8,025 nucleotides of DNA from an uncultured Flavobacteriales bacterium (GCA_943845485.1 CALTNV010000079.1:1-8025), one strand, 5' to 3'. Numbered from the stretch's first letter, positions 1-7,954 are shown. The notes: generated by a model not told the origin, from the letters alone. Made by a program: numbers and translations.

Positions 1-1257
<1,257 letters not shown>

Positions 1258-1275
1258 CTATCTATAAGGATTAAC

Positions 1276-1302
1276 TATAAATTTTAATAGAACAAATTTA
1301 TA
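1276..1302. repeat. 9-bp perfect inverted repeat over the putative gdhA promoter
   Basis: Arms TATAAATTT (1276-1284) and AAATTTATA (1294-1302) are exact reverse complements separated by 9 nt (TAATAGAAC). The right arm overlaps the candidate -7 box of gdhA, and the whole element lies 22-48 bp before the gdhA ATG. It could be an operator or a leader hairpin. All arm bases are A or T in an AT-rich gap, so chance is a serious alternative. Confidence 0.4.
1293..1300 (-). promoter_or_regulatory. Candidate -7 box for gdhA (TAAATTTG)
   Basis: Read on the minus strand, this is TAAATTTG, an exact match to the Bacteroidota -7 consensus TAnnTTTG. It lies 38 bp upstream of the gdhA start codon, giving a leader of roughly 30-35 nt. 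I could not find a TTTG or TTG -33 element at 17-20 nt spacing (the region reads TTCACTT), so the match may be half a promoter or fortuitous. Confidence 0.35.
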
Positions 1303-1472
1303 ATTTTTATTTAATGTAAGTGAATATCTAGTTGTGATATTTTTAATATTTTAATATAAGTGTTTTTACTTGCGTATATTTTTCAATTTAAATAGTGGTA
1401 AGTTGGTATTTGTTTAAGAGTGTTTTTTAGTGAAATTTAAGGCTACTAAAAACCTTGTATATACATACTATT

Positions 1473-4400
1473 ATGACTGTTTATAGATATTTAATTTTTT
1501 TCTTTTTTTTAAGTGCTTTAAATTTATTTGGTTTTACAGATACATTTGTAATTAATGAAAATGATAGAAATGTTAATTATTCTTATCTAGAAAATAGAGG
1601 TCAGTTTCCTAATAAAGTTAAATTTTCAACCCAATTAAGTGATGGGCAGTTGTTTTTTGAAAAAAACAAATTAACTTTTAATTTATATGATGCCCATGAA
1701 GTTCATGAGTTAATGTATGATGCAGAGACTGAGCCTTCTGGGGATGAATTGGTTAAATATCATAGTTTTAATATTTTATTTTTAAATGCTAATCATAATG
1801 TTTTGTTGACTGGTGTAAATCCAAAGTCATATAAGACCAATTTTTTTATTGGTAATGATTATGAAAGTTGGATTACAAGTGTGAATTCTTATGAACAAAT
1901 ATACTATTCAAATATATATACTGATGTGGATATGGTAGTTAATAGTAAGAATTTAAAATATGATTTTATTGTAAAGCCAAAAGCAGATGTTTCACAAATA
2001 CAATTGCAAATTAACGGAGCAAATGTTCTTTTAGGTTTAAATCAAGAGGAGTTGATAATTGAAAATACGGTAAATTCTTTAATAAAAGGTAAACCTATTG
2101 TTTATCAGGTAATTAATAACGAAAAAATATTTATTAATACGAGATACCGATTAGAAAATAATATTGTGACTTTTGAATTACTTGATAGTTATAACGATAA
2201 TTATGAATTAGTTATTGATCCTGAATTGATTTTTGCAACTTATAGTGGTTCAACGGGTTTAGTTTCTGCCGATGCATCAACTTATGATAGTCAAGGTAAT
2301 ATTTATGTTTCCGGAGGAACTTTTAGTTCTGGTTATCCAACTACACTTGGAGCTTATCAAGAGTCAGTTAATTCTGCAGGTTTTTCAATGGGAATTCAAA
2401 AGTTCTCCTCTGATGGTACTAGTTTGTTATTTGCAACCTATTTATCTGGTTCTAATGGTAATGATTATCCTTTAAGTATGATTGTTGATGAAAACGATAA
2501 TTTATATGTTTTGTCAACATCAGATGCTAATGATTATCCAATTGTTAATGGTGCAAATGCCTCATATGGTGAGAGTCGAGATTATGTTGTTTCTCTTTTA
2601 AGTTCAAATGGTTCATCACTATTGTCTTCTACATACTTAGGTGGTAGTGGTGCTGAGGGTGCTTATTCGTCAAGAATGCCTTGTGCAATACATTATAAAA
2701 ATAATAAGGTCTATGTTGTAGGAACTACCGAATCTGATAACTTACCAAGTGTAGTAAACAGCTTTTCAGGGAACAAAGATGCGTTTTTAAGTAGTTTAAA
2801 TGCAGACTTAAGTATTGTCGAATGGACCAGGTATTTCGGAGGAGTAGGAGAGGATGTTGGTATTGATGTAAAAGTAGCATCAAATGGTTCAATATATATG
2901 GCAGGTTATACTTATAGTGAAGATTTTCCTGTAACATCAAATGCTTTCCAATCTAGCTATATTGATAAAGGTGATGGGTTCATTATTAATATATCTCAAA
3001 ACGGACAAAATTTGATTAATTCAACTTACATTGGCGCAGATGAGGTTGATAAAGTGAAGTTTTTAGAACTATCAACAACTGGAGATGTGTATGTTATTGG
3101 AGCTACAAAAGGAACTTACCCTATTTTCAATTCTTCTTATAGTTCTTCAGGAGCTATATCATATTTTATACATTCGTTAGATTCTAGTTTACAAAATCAA
3201 ATCTTTAGTACATCTATTGGTTGTGATGGAACAGAAAGAGATATCAGTAATAGTTTTTCTCCATCGGCTTTTGGATTAGATGCTTGTAATAATATATATT
3301 TTACTGGGGTTGTGTCTGGAGATGGTTTTCCTGTTACTCCTGATGCCATATCTTCTTCAAGAAGAGGTTTGTATATGGCTGTATTGTCAAATGGAGGAAA
3401 TGATTTAAAATTTGGTAGTTACTTTGGGTCTTCTTCAGGTTCTCATTATCACCAGGCATCAAATAATAAATATGATAAAAATGGAGTTCTCTATCATACT
3501 GAATGTACTGTAGGAGATGATTATCCGATTACGCCAAATGCTTATTCTGAAAAAATGACTTTTATGAATGATGCCGCTACATTCAAAATAGATTTTAATT
3601 TTCAAGACTTTTTAAATGAAGATGGTTATCAAGATAAACAAACTGTTGTTTATTGTGGTGATTTAGATTCTCTACTTTTAGATCATAGCTTTAATAATGT
3701 AGAGTACTTATGGTCAACGGGCGAAGTAACCAAAAATATCCTTCCAGTATCAACAGGTCAATATTCAGTTCAGATCTTCAATGAATGTTCAGTAATTTAT
3801 GATACCCTAACTGTGGAGTTAAATATGGATAGTATTGGAGTTTTAAAAATCAATGAAAATTGTGATGATGGGAGTGGTTCAATTCAATTGACTTACGATT
3901 CTTTAAAGTTTAATAAAACAAATATATTATGGGTTGATGATTTTTCAAATTCATTAAATAGGAATCAATTAGAATCTGGAACATATCGTTTTGTAATAGA
4001 TGAAACAATTTGTGTTGATACAATATCTATTGATATTGTTGATAGCTCAAAGCTAGAAATTGATTCAGTAGTAACTTCAAACAATATATGTTTTGGAGAT
4101 TCCTTGGGGTTAATAGAAGTATTTGCAGATACTGAAGTAATCGACTCTATGTCTTTTAATTGGACTCATGATACATTGTTAAATTCACATATAGCTTCAT
4201 CACTTCCTAATGGAGTCTATCAATTAAAAATATCAAATAATGATTTTTGTAGTATTACTTATAATTTAACAATTAACTCTAATGATCCTATTACTATTCA
4301 AAGTAGCTCTAAAGATGATCACTGTAATGACTCTGTAGGTGAATTAAATTATCAAATTATTACTTCTTTAGACACCAATGAGTTAAAGTATAGTTTTAAT

Positions 4401-5513
4401 GGTGAGCGTTGTAATAGTTTAGATTTTAATGATTTATCTAAAGGGGAATATGTTTTTACAGTAGAAGACTTAAATGGATGTTTATTTGAAAAACTTGATA
4501 CTTTAAAACAAGTATCAACAATACCTTTGAGTTTATCAGTGAAAAACAATTGTTTCTTAGATAATTCAATTTTAAAAGTTAATTCTTTAGACTCAAATGT
4601 TGTTATAACTGATGCGAAATATTTTATTAATGGAGCTTTACGTTATGGAAATGAAGTAGAACATCAATTTGAAAATATTGGAATTAATCAGGTTAAGGTA
4701 ATAGCTTTTTCTGAAAGTGGTTGTGTAGATAGTATTTCTAAGGAAATTATGATTAATTCTAATTCAGAAGCTATTTTTAATGATAGTATTGAAATTTGTG
4801 GTTTTCAAACAATACAACTAAATAATCAATCTTTAAATATTGTTAATTCAACTTGGCTTGTAAATAATTCAATTATAAGCCAAGTTGAAAATCCCAAAGT
4901 GAAATTTGATAAATATGGAACGAACAGTGTTAGTCTAATAGTGAAAAATGAGTTTGGTTGTATAGATACTTTTACAAGGGGAAATGCAGTTGTTGTAAAG
5001 CCTGTTCCTAGATTAAACATGAAGATAAGTAGTGAGTTTTTAGTTTTTCCAGAAAATTATATTGAGGTTACTTTAACTGAACTGTCAGATTCAAATAGAT
5101 ATTACATAGAAGGAGATGAGATGAGTTCTAAAAAAATATTCTTTAATAACACAGGAATCTTTTCAATTTGTAGTCGTGTTATATCAAATTTTAATTGTGA
5201 AGCTATAGCTTGTAAAGAAGTTCTTGTTTATGATAAACCTCAAATTTTAATACCAAATGCATTTACTCCCAATAATGATGGTGTAAATGATTTCTTTGAA
5301 GTAGAAAATATTAATATTAATGAGTTTAATATTGAGATTTTTGACAGATGGGGACAAACGGTCTTTTTTAGTAATGATGTTAATTTTAAATGGTCAGGAG
5401 AAGTTAATGTTGAAAGTAAGTCTAAAAATGACACCTATTTTTATAAAATTGAATATTTAGATATTTTTAATGCTAAATCATATAAAGAAGGAACAGTAAC
5501 TATTTTAAAATAA
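1473..5513 (+). CDS. Exported multidomain surface protein: seven-blade SBBP propeller, Ig/SprB/PKD-like stalk, T9SS type B sorting domain
   Basis: Predicted to be exported by Sec, carried across the outer membrane by the type IX secretion system and attached to the cell surface, probably as an adhesin or gliding-related protein (role inferred). Of the 1346 residues, 1-22 form a signal peptide (MTVYRYLIFFFFLSALNLFG). Residues about 30-245 resemble the N-terminal module (ENRGQFPNKVKF) that usually precedes SBBP repeats (DUF7948-like). Seven repeats follow, each with a (F/Y/L)P motif, at residues 288, 355, 424, 485, 549, 619 and 684, which fits a closed seven-blade propeller. Then come one Ig-like module (727-783, YLWSTGE), three SprB-like modules (from about 795, 873 and 951), three PKD-like modules (about 1016-1255) and the type B C-terminal domain (1258-1346: IPNAFTPNNDGVNDFF, IFDRWGQTVF, end GTVTILK). 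An in-frame TTG at 1455 adds six residues, but I prefer the ATG because it starts the signal peptide cleanly. Ligand unknown. Confidence 0.9.
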   Translation: MTVYRYLIFFFFLSALNLFGFTDTFVINENDRNVNYSYLENRGQFPNKVKFSTQLSDGQLFFEKNKLTFNLYDAHEVHELMYDAETEPSGDELVKYHSFNILFLNANHNVLLTGVNPKSYKTNFFIGNDYESWITSVNSYEQIYYSNIYTDVDMVVNSKNLKYDFIVKPKADVSQIQLQINGANVLLGLNQEELIIENTVNSLIKGKPIVYQVINNEKIFINTRYRLENNIVTFELLDSYNDNYELVIDPELIFATYSGSTGLVSADASTYDSQGNIYVSGGTFSSGYPTTLGAYQESVNSAGFSMGIQKFSSDGTSLLFATYLSGSNGNDYPLSMIVDENDNLYVLSTSDANDYPIVNGANASYGESRDYVVSLLSSNGSSLLSSTYLGGSGAEGAYSSRMPCAIHYKNNKVYVVGTTESDNLPSVVNSFSGNKDAFLSSLNADLSIVEWTRYFGGVGEDVGIDVKVASNGSIYMAGYTYSEDFPVTSNAFQSSYIDKGDGFIINISQNGQNLINSTYIGADEVDKVKFLELSTTGDVYVIGATKGTYPIFNSSYSSSGAISYFIHSLDSSLQNQIFSTSIGCDGTERDISNSFSPSAFGLDACNNIYFTGVVSGDGFPVTPDAISSSRRGLYMAVLSNGGNDLKFGSYFGSSSGSHYHQASNNKYDKNGVLYHTECTVGDDYPITPNAYSEKMTFMNDAATFKIDFNFQDFLNEDGYQDKQTVVYCGDLDSLLLDHSFNNVEYLWSTGEVTKNILPVSTGQYSVQIFNECSVIYDTLTVELNMDSIGVLKINENCDDGSGSIQLTYDSLKFNKTNILWVDDFSNSLNRNQLESGTYRFVIDETICVDTISIDIVDSSKLEIDSVVTSNNICFGDSLGLIEVFADTEVIDSMSFNWTHDTLLNSHIASSLPNGVYQLKISNNDFCSITYNLTINSNDPITIQSSSKDDHCNDSVGELNYQIITSLDTNELKYSFNGERCNSLDFNDLSKGEYVFTVEDLNGCLFEKLDTLKQVSTIPLSLSVKNNCFLDNSILKVNSLDSNVVITDAKYFINGALRYGNEVEHQFENIGINQVKVIAFSESGCVDSISKEIMINSNSEAIFNDSIEICGFQTIQLNNQSLNIVNSTWLVNNSIISQVENPKVKFDKYGTNSVSLIVKNEFGCIDTFTRGNAVVVKPVPRLNMKISSEFLVFPENYIEVTLTELSDSNRYYIEGDEMSSKKIFFNNTGIFSICSRVISNFNCEAIACKEVLVYDKPQILIPNAFTPNNDGVNDFFEVENININEFNIEIFDRWGQTVFFSNDVNFKWSGEVNVESKSKNDTYFYKIEYLDIFNAKSYKEGTVTILK
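4495..4518 (+). repeat. 9-bp perfect hairpin inside the surface-protein gene
   Basis: TTGATACTT (4495-4503) and AAGTATCAA (4510-4518) are exact reverse complements around the 6-nt loop TAAAAC. It lies in the third SprB-like module, before the PKD-like modules. There is no following T-tract and it is fully inside the reading frame, so it is not a terminator. It may be incidental. Confidence 0.4.
4847..4889 (+). repeat. 17-pair hairpin inside the surface-protein gene
   Basis: The left arm TTCAACTTGGCTTGTAA (4847-4863) pairs with the right arm TTATAAGCCAAGTTGAA (4873-4889) around a 9-nt loop. Sixteen pairs are Watson-Crick and one is a G-U wobble, and the first 13 are contiguous. The core (AACTTGGC) is richer in GC than its surroundings. 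It encodes part of the second PKD-like module (NSTWLVNNSIISQVEN). It may act as an mRNA structure or a pause site, or may be incidental to coding. Confidence 0.6.
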
Positions 5514-6821
5514 ATGGAGTCTAATTTAGTTTTAGAAGATAGCGTTAGTCAATATTTGAAAGAAGATTATCTGCATTTTTTTTGGAAAAGTAAAAAGTTA
5601 ATCAATTATAAATTGTTTTCTGATACAAAAGAGTTGATTACTATTTTAGATTTTGGTCAACATAATCTTGGAAATGGTCCTGATTTTTTAAACTGTAAGG
5701 TTCGAATAAATGATGTTGTTTGGTTTGGAAATGTAGAAATTCATATTAATTCTGAAGATTGGTATAATCATAAACATCATAATGATGATAATTTCAATAA
5801 TGTTATCTTACATGTTGTTTATAATCATAATTCAAAAAAAGTATTTGATTTTCCTGTATTAGAATTAAAAGATCAAATAGAAGAAAGTGCCTTTTTTAAG
5901 ATGATTGATTTTTTCAGCAATGAAAATAAAATACCATGTAGTAAAAAAATCTTAAATATTGATTCTTTAAAAATGAATATGTTTAAAGAATCCTTAGTAA
6001 TAGATCGTATTCATCACAAAGCGATTAAACTAAAGTTTTTTTTGAATGATTGTAATAATAATTGGGTAGAATTAATCCACTATGCTTTTTTTTTAGCTTT
6101 TGGAATGAAGAATAATGAAGTTGCAATGTTAGAGCTTTATCAATCATTACCAAAAAATGTTTTAAATGATATGGTTGTGAATCAAAAAGCAAAACAATGT
6201 GAGGCTTTGTTGTTGGGTCAAGCTGGATTTCTGCAAAAGATTGACGAATTTGATGCCGCACCTTCTTATTTTCTTGAATTAAAAGATGAATACATTTACT
6301 TACGTAATAAATATAATCTAAAAGAGACAAGAATCCATTGGAGAACAAAATCTATTAGGCCAATTAACTCACCATCAATTAGAATTGTTCAAATGGCTAA
6401 TTTTTTATGCTCCGGAATGATCAGTTTTGATCAGTTAGAAGTGCTTTTATTTCAAGATTCAATTAAGTTTTCGCCCTCTACTCAAAATGAAATTTGGAGA
6501 AATTACTATACACTTTCAAAAAAAGTTAAAACTTTTAATGCTGATTTATCGATTAGTTTTCAAAACCATTTAAAAATAAATGTTTTAATGCCTTTAATTT
6601 ATTTAAAACAAGTTTATTTTGTTGGTACTTTTGATGAGTCTACAATACGTGTTTTAGATCAAATTGATTCAGAAAAAAATTCGATAGTTAAATTATTTGG
6701 AGATTTAGGCTTAGAGGTTAAAACAGCTTTTGACAGTCAAGCATACTTACACTTAAAAAAAGAATATTGCAATCAAAAAAAATGTTTGTCTTGTATGGTT
6801 GGAGTTAATTTATTAATTTGA
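5514..6821 (+). CDS. DUF2851 family protein
   Basis: A protein of unknown function, 435 residues, with no signal peptide or membrane segment, so probably cytoplasmic. It matches DUF2851 (PF11013) from my memory of the family: an early LKEDYLHFFW segment (15-24), then GQHNLGNGPDFLN (48-60), FGNVEIHINSEDW (71-83), H86/H88/D91 and VILHVVY (97-103), and a C-terminal YCNQKKCLSCMVG (418-430). The length fits the usual roughly 420-430 residues. The conserved acidic and histidine residues and four cysteines (C142, C419, C424, C427) look like a catalytic or metal site, but no activity is established that I know of. The ATG directly follows the TAA of the surface-protein gene, with no gap. It adds about 14 residues before the conserved block, and no later ATG would preserve that block. 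The next gene follows after 25 nt. Base composition matches its neighbours. Confidence 0.88.
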   Translation: MESNLVLEDSVSQYLKEDYLHFFWKSKKLINYKLFSDTKELITILDFGQHNLGNGPDFLNCKVRINDVVWFGNVEIHINSEDWYNHKHHNDDNFNNVILHVVYNHNSKKVFDFPVLELKDQIEESAFFKMIDFFSNENKIPCSKKILNIDSLKMNMFKESLVIDRIHHKAIKLKFFLNDCNNNWVELIHYAFFLAFGMKNNEVAMLELYQSLPKNVLNDMVVNQKAKQCEALLLGQAGFLQKIDEFDAAPSYFLELKDEYIYLRNKYNLKETRIHWRTKSIRPINSPSIRIVQMANFLCSGMISFDQLEVLLFQDSIKFSPSTQNEIWRNYYTLSKKVKTFNADLSISFQNHLKINVLMPLIYLKQVYFVGTFDESTIRVLDQIDSEKNSIVKLFGDLGLEVKTAFDSQAYLHLKKEYCNQKKCLSCMVGVNLLI

Positions 6822-6852
6822 ATTTTTTAATATAAAAATCAAATTAATGAAT
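6808..6852 (+). promoter_or_regulatory. Long AT hairpin spanning the DUF2851 stop and the channel start codon
   Basis: Bases 6813-6821 (TTAATTTGA) pair with 6839-6847 (TCAAATTAA). After a one-base bulge (A6822), TTTTT (6823-6827) pairs with AAAAA (6834-6838) around a 6-nt loop. Five outer pairs (6808-6812 with 6848-6852, one a wobble) extend the stem to 19 pairs. The stem contains the DUF2851 TGA (6819-6821) and the channel ATG (6847-6849). No T-tract follows on the plus strand, so it is not a typical terminator. In mRNA it could mask the channel start until ribosomes finishing DUF2851 open it (inference). Nearly all pairs are A-U, so stability is modest. Confidence 0.5.
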
Positions 6853-7875
6853 AAACCTGTAAAGTATAAATATGGCGTGTTTTTTAAACTTTATTTTGCT
6901 TTAGGTTTAATGTTTTTTGTTATTTTTATTGGTACTTCAGGTTATATGATAGTTGAAGGTTGGACTTTCTTAGAGAGTTTATACATGACAATTATTACAG
7001 TGTCTACAGTTGGTTTTCAAGAAGTTCATCCTCTTTCTGATTTCGGTAGGTTATTTACAGCTATATTAATTGTGAGTTCTTTGGGGATTTTTGGTTTTGC
7101 AATCACTTCCATTACAACCTATATTGTTAGTGGAGAAATGAAGGATTATTTTATTAAATATAAAGGAATGTCAAAAATTAATAAACTAGAAGGTCATGTA
7201 ATTATTTGTGGGTATGGAAGAGTAGGTCAAAAAGCTGTTGAGGTTTTACTTTTTCATAAAAAGAAGTTTGTTGTTATCGAAAAATCTACTAAAATTATAG
7301 AAGAGAACCAAGATAATAAAGATTATCTTTTTTTAGAAGGTGAAGCTACCATGGATGATGTTTTGTCAAAAGCTGGAGTTGAAAAAGCAAGCTCAATTAT
7401 TATAGCGTTACCTAATGATGCTGATAATTTATTTGTTGTTGTTTCTGCTAGAGAATTGAACAAAAAAATAAAAATTATTAGTAGGTCTTCTAATCCTTCC
7501 TCTGTCAAAAAACTTAAAATTGCAGGAGCTGACAATGTTATAATGCCAGATACTGTAGGAGGGTCGCATATGGCTTCTTTGGTGATTACTCCAGATGTAA
7601 TGGAGTTTTTAGATATGATTAGAGTTGATGGAGTTGGAGAGTCTAATTTAGAGGAAGTTTCATTTGATTCTTTAAAGGATAGCTTTAAGTTTAACACCAT
7701 TGGTGATTTAAATGCATATGATATTACAGGATGTAAGATTGTTGGGTATAAATCTGCTGTGGGGGATTATATTATTAATCCTTCTAAAGAAACAAGGGTA
7801 GAAAAAGGGTCAAAATTGTTTGCTTTAGGAAGTGCTACCCAAATTCATAATTTAAAAGAACTTATTAATCAATAA
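6847..7875 (+). CDS. Two-helix potassium channel with C-terminal RCK (TrkA-N/TrkA-C) gating domains, MthK-like
   Basis: An inner-membrane ion channel, presumed tetrameric, gated by a cytoplasmic RCK ring. The 342 residues match MthK in length (336) and order. TM1 spans about 12-35. The pore loop and filter lie at 45-60 (TIITVSTVGFQEV), and TM2 at about 67-95 has likely gating-hinge glycines (G80, G83). An RCK N-lobe from about 116 carries the Rossmann motif GYGRVG (122-127) and an acidic residue after the second strand (Glu145), which suggests adenine-nucleotide binding. A TrkA-C lobe lies at about 260-342 (AYDITGCKIVGY, VEKGSKLFALG). The filter reads T-V-G-F-Q, so the last canonical glycine is replaced. 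As recalled, MthK's Ca2+ site uses acidic residues in IIAEAE; here the matching strand reads IISRSS, so Ca2+ gating by that site is unlikely (inference). An in-frame ATG at 7168 (codon 108) precedes the RCK domain, as in MthK. The start codon lies inside a hairpin. Confidence 0.93.
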   Translation: MNKPVKYKYGVFFKLYFALGLMFFVIFIGTSGYMIVEGWTFLESLYMTIITVSTVGFQEVHPLSDFGRLFTAILIVSSLGIFGFAITSITTYIVSGEMKDYFIKYKGMSKINKLEGHVIICGYGRVGQKAVEVLLFHKKKFVVIEKSTKIIEENQDNKDYLFLEGEATMDDVLSKAGVEKASSIIIALPNDADNLFVVVSARELNKKIKIISRSSNPSSVKKLKIAGADNVIMPDTVGGSHMASLVITPDVMEFLDMIRVDGVGESNLEEVSFDSLKDSFKFNTIGDLNAYDITGCKIVGYKSAVGDYIINPSKETRVEKGSKLFALGSATQIHNLKELINQ

Positions 7876-7909
7876 AATCATCAATTTTCTTTAAATCAAT
7901 ATATTTTTC

Positions 7910-7938
7910 TTTGAAATTATAAAAATCTATTATTTTTG
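7910..7938 (+). promoter_or_regulatory. Bacteroidota-type promoter for the gene at 7955
   Basis: TTTG at 7910-7913 (-33 element), then a 17-nt spacer, then TATTTTTG at 7931-7938, an exact match to the -7 consensus TAnnTTTG. Transcription would begin around 7943-7946, giving a short leader of about 10 nt before the ATG at 7955. It lies in the gap after the channel gene, so the downstream gene probably has its own transcription start. I see no GC-containing terminator hairpin for the upstream operon in the 79-bp gap. Confidence 0.55.
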
Positions 7939-7954
7939 TTCAAAAAACTAAAGT

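Noticed and set aside
1455..1472. TTG start giving a surface protein six residues longer (M-YIHTI before MTVYRY)
   Set aside because: The ATG at 1473 yields a normal signal peptide with a short polar start; the TTG extension adds nothing recognisable and lacks a ribosome-binding site.
2272..2475. Overlapping 67-codon plus-strand frame inside the surface-protein gene
   Set aside because: It lies wholly within the SBBP propeller coding sequence in another frame, has no recognisable motif, and fits an AT-rich shadow frame.
2725..2940. 71-codon antisense frame within the surface-protein gene
   Set aside because: Leucine- and histidine-rich, low-complexity translation opposite a well-supported domain; no start signals.
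4020..4039. ACAATATC/GATATTGT inverted repeat with a 4-nt loop in the surface-protein gene
   Set aside because: Only 8 bp and nearly all A/T; expected by chance in a long AT-rich gene.
5200..5211. 12-bp palindrome AAGCTATAGCTT in the surface-protein gene
   Set aside because: Isolated, inside coding sequence, with no partner copy seen; no reason to think it is a binding site.
6025..6348. 107-codon antisense frame inside the DUF2851 gene
   Set aside because: No recognisable family and entirely opposite a conserved gene; best explained as a shadow frame.
6419..6436. Tandem TGATCAGTT-like direct repeat
   Set aside because: Two short copies in the DUF2851 coding frame (MISFDQLEV); no array and no other copies seen.
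7323..7700. 125-codon antisense frame inside the channel RCK domain
   Set aside because: The translation mirrors the Rossmann-fold coding strand, has no motif of its own, and the sense gene is secure.
7877..7892. AAAAT-CATCA-ATTTT stem just after the channel stop as a terminator
   Set aside because: A five-pair all-AT stem is too weak for an intrinsic terminator and is common by chance in this composition.
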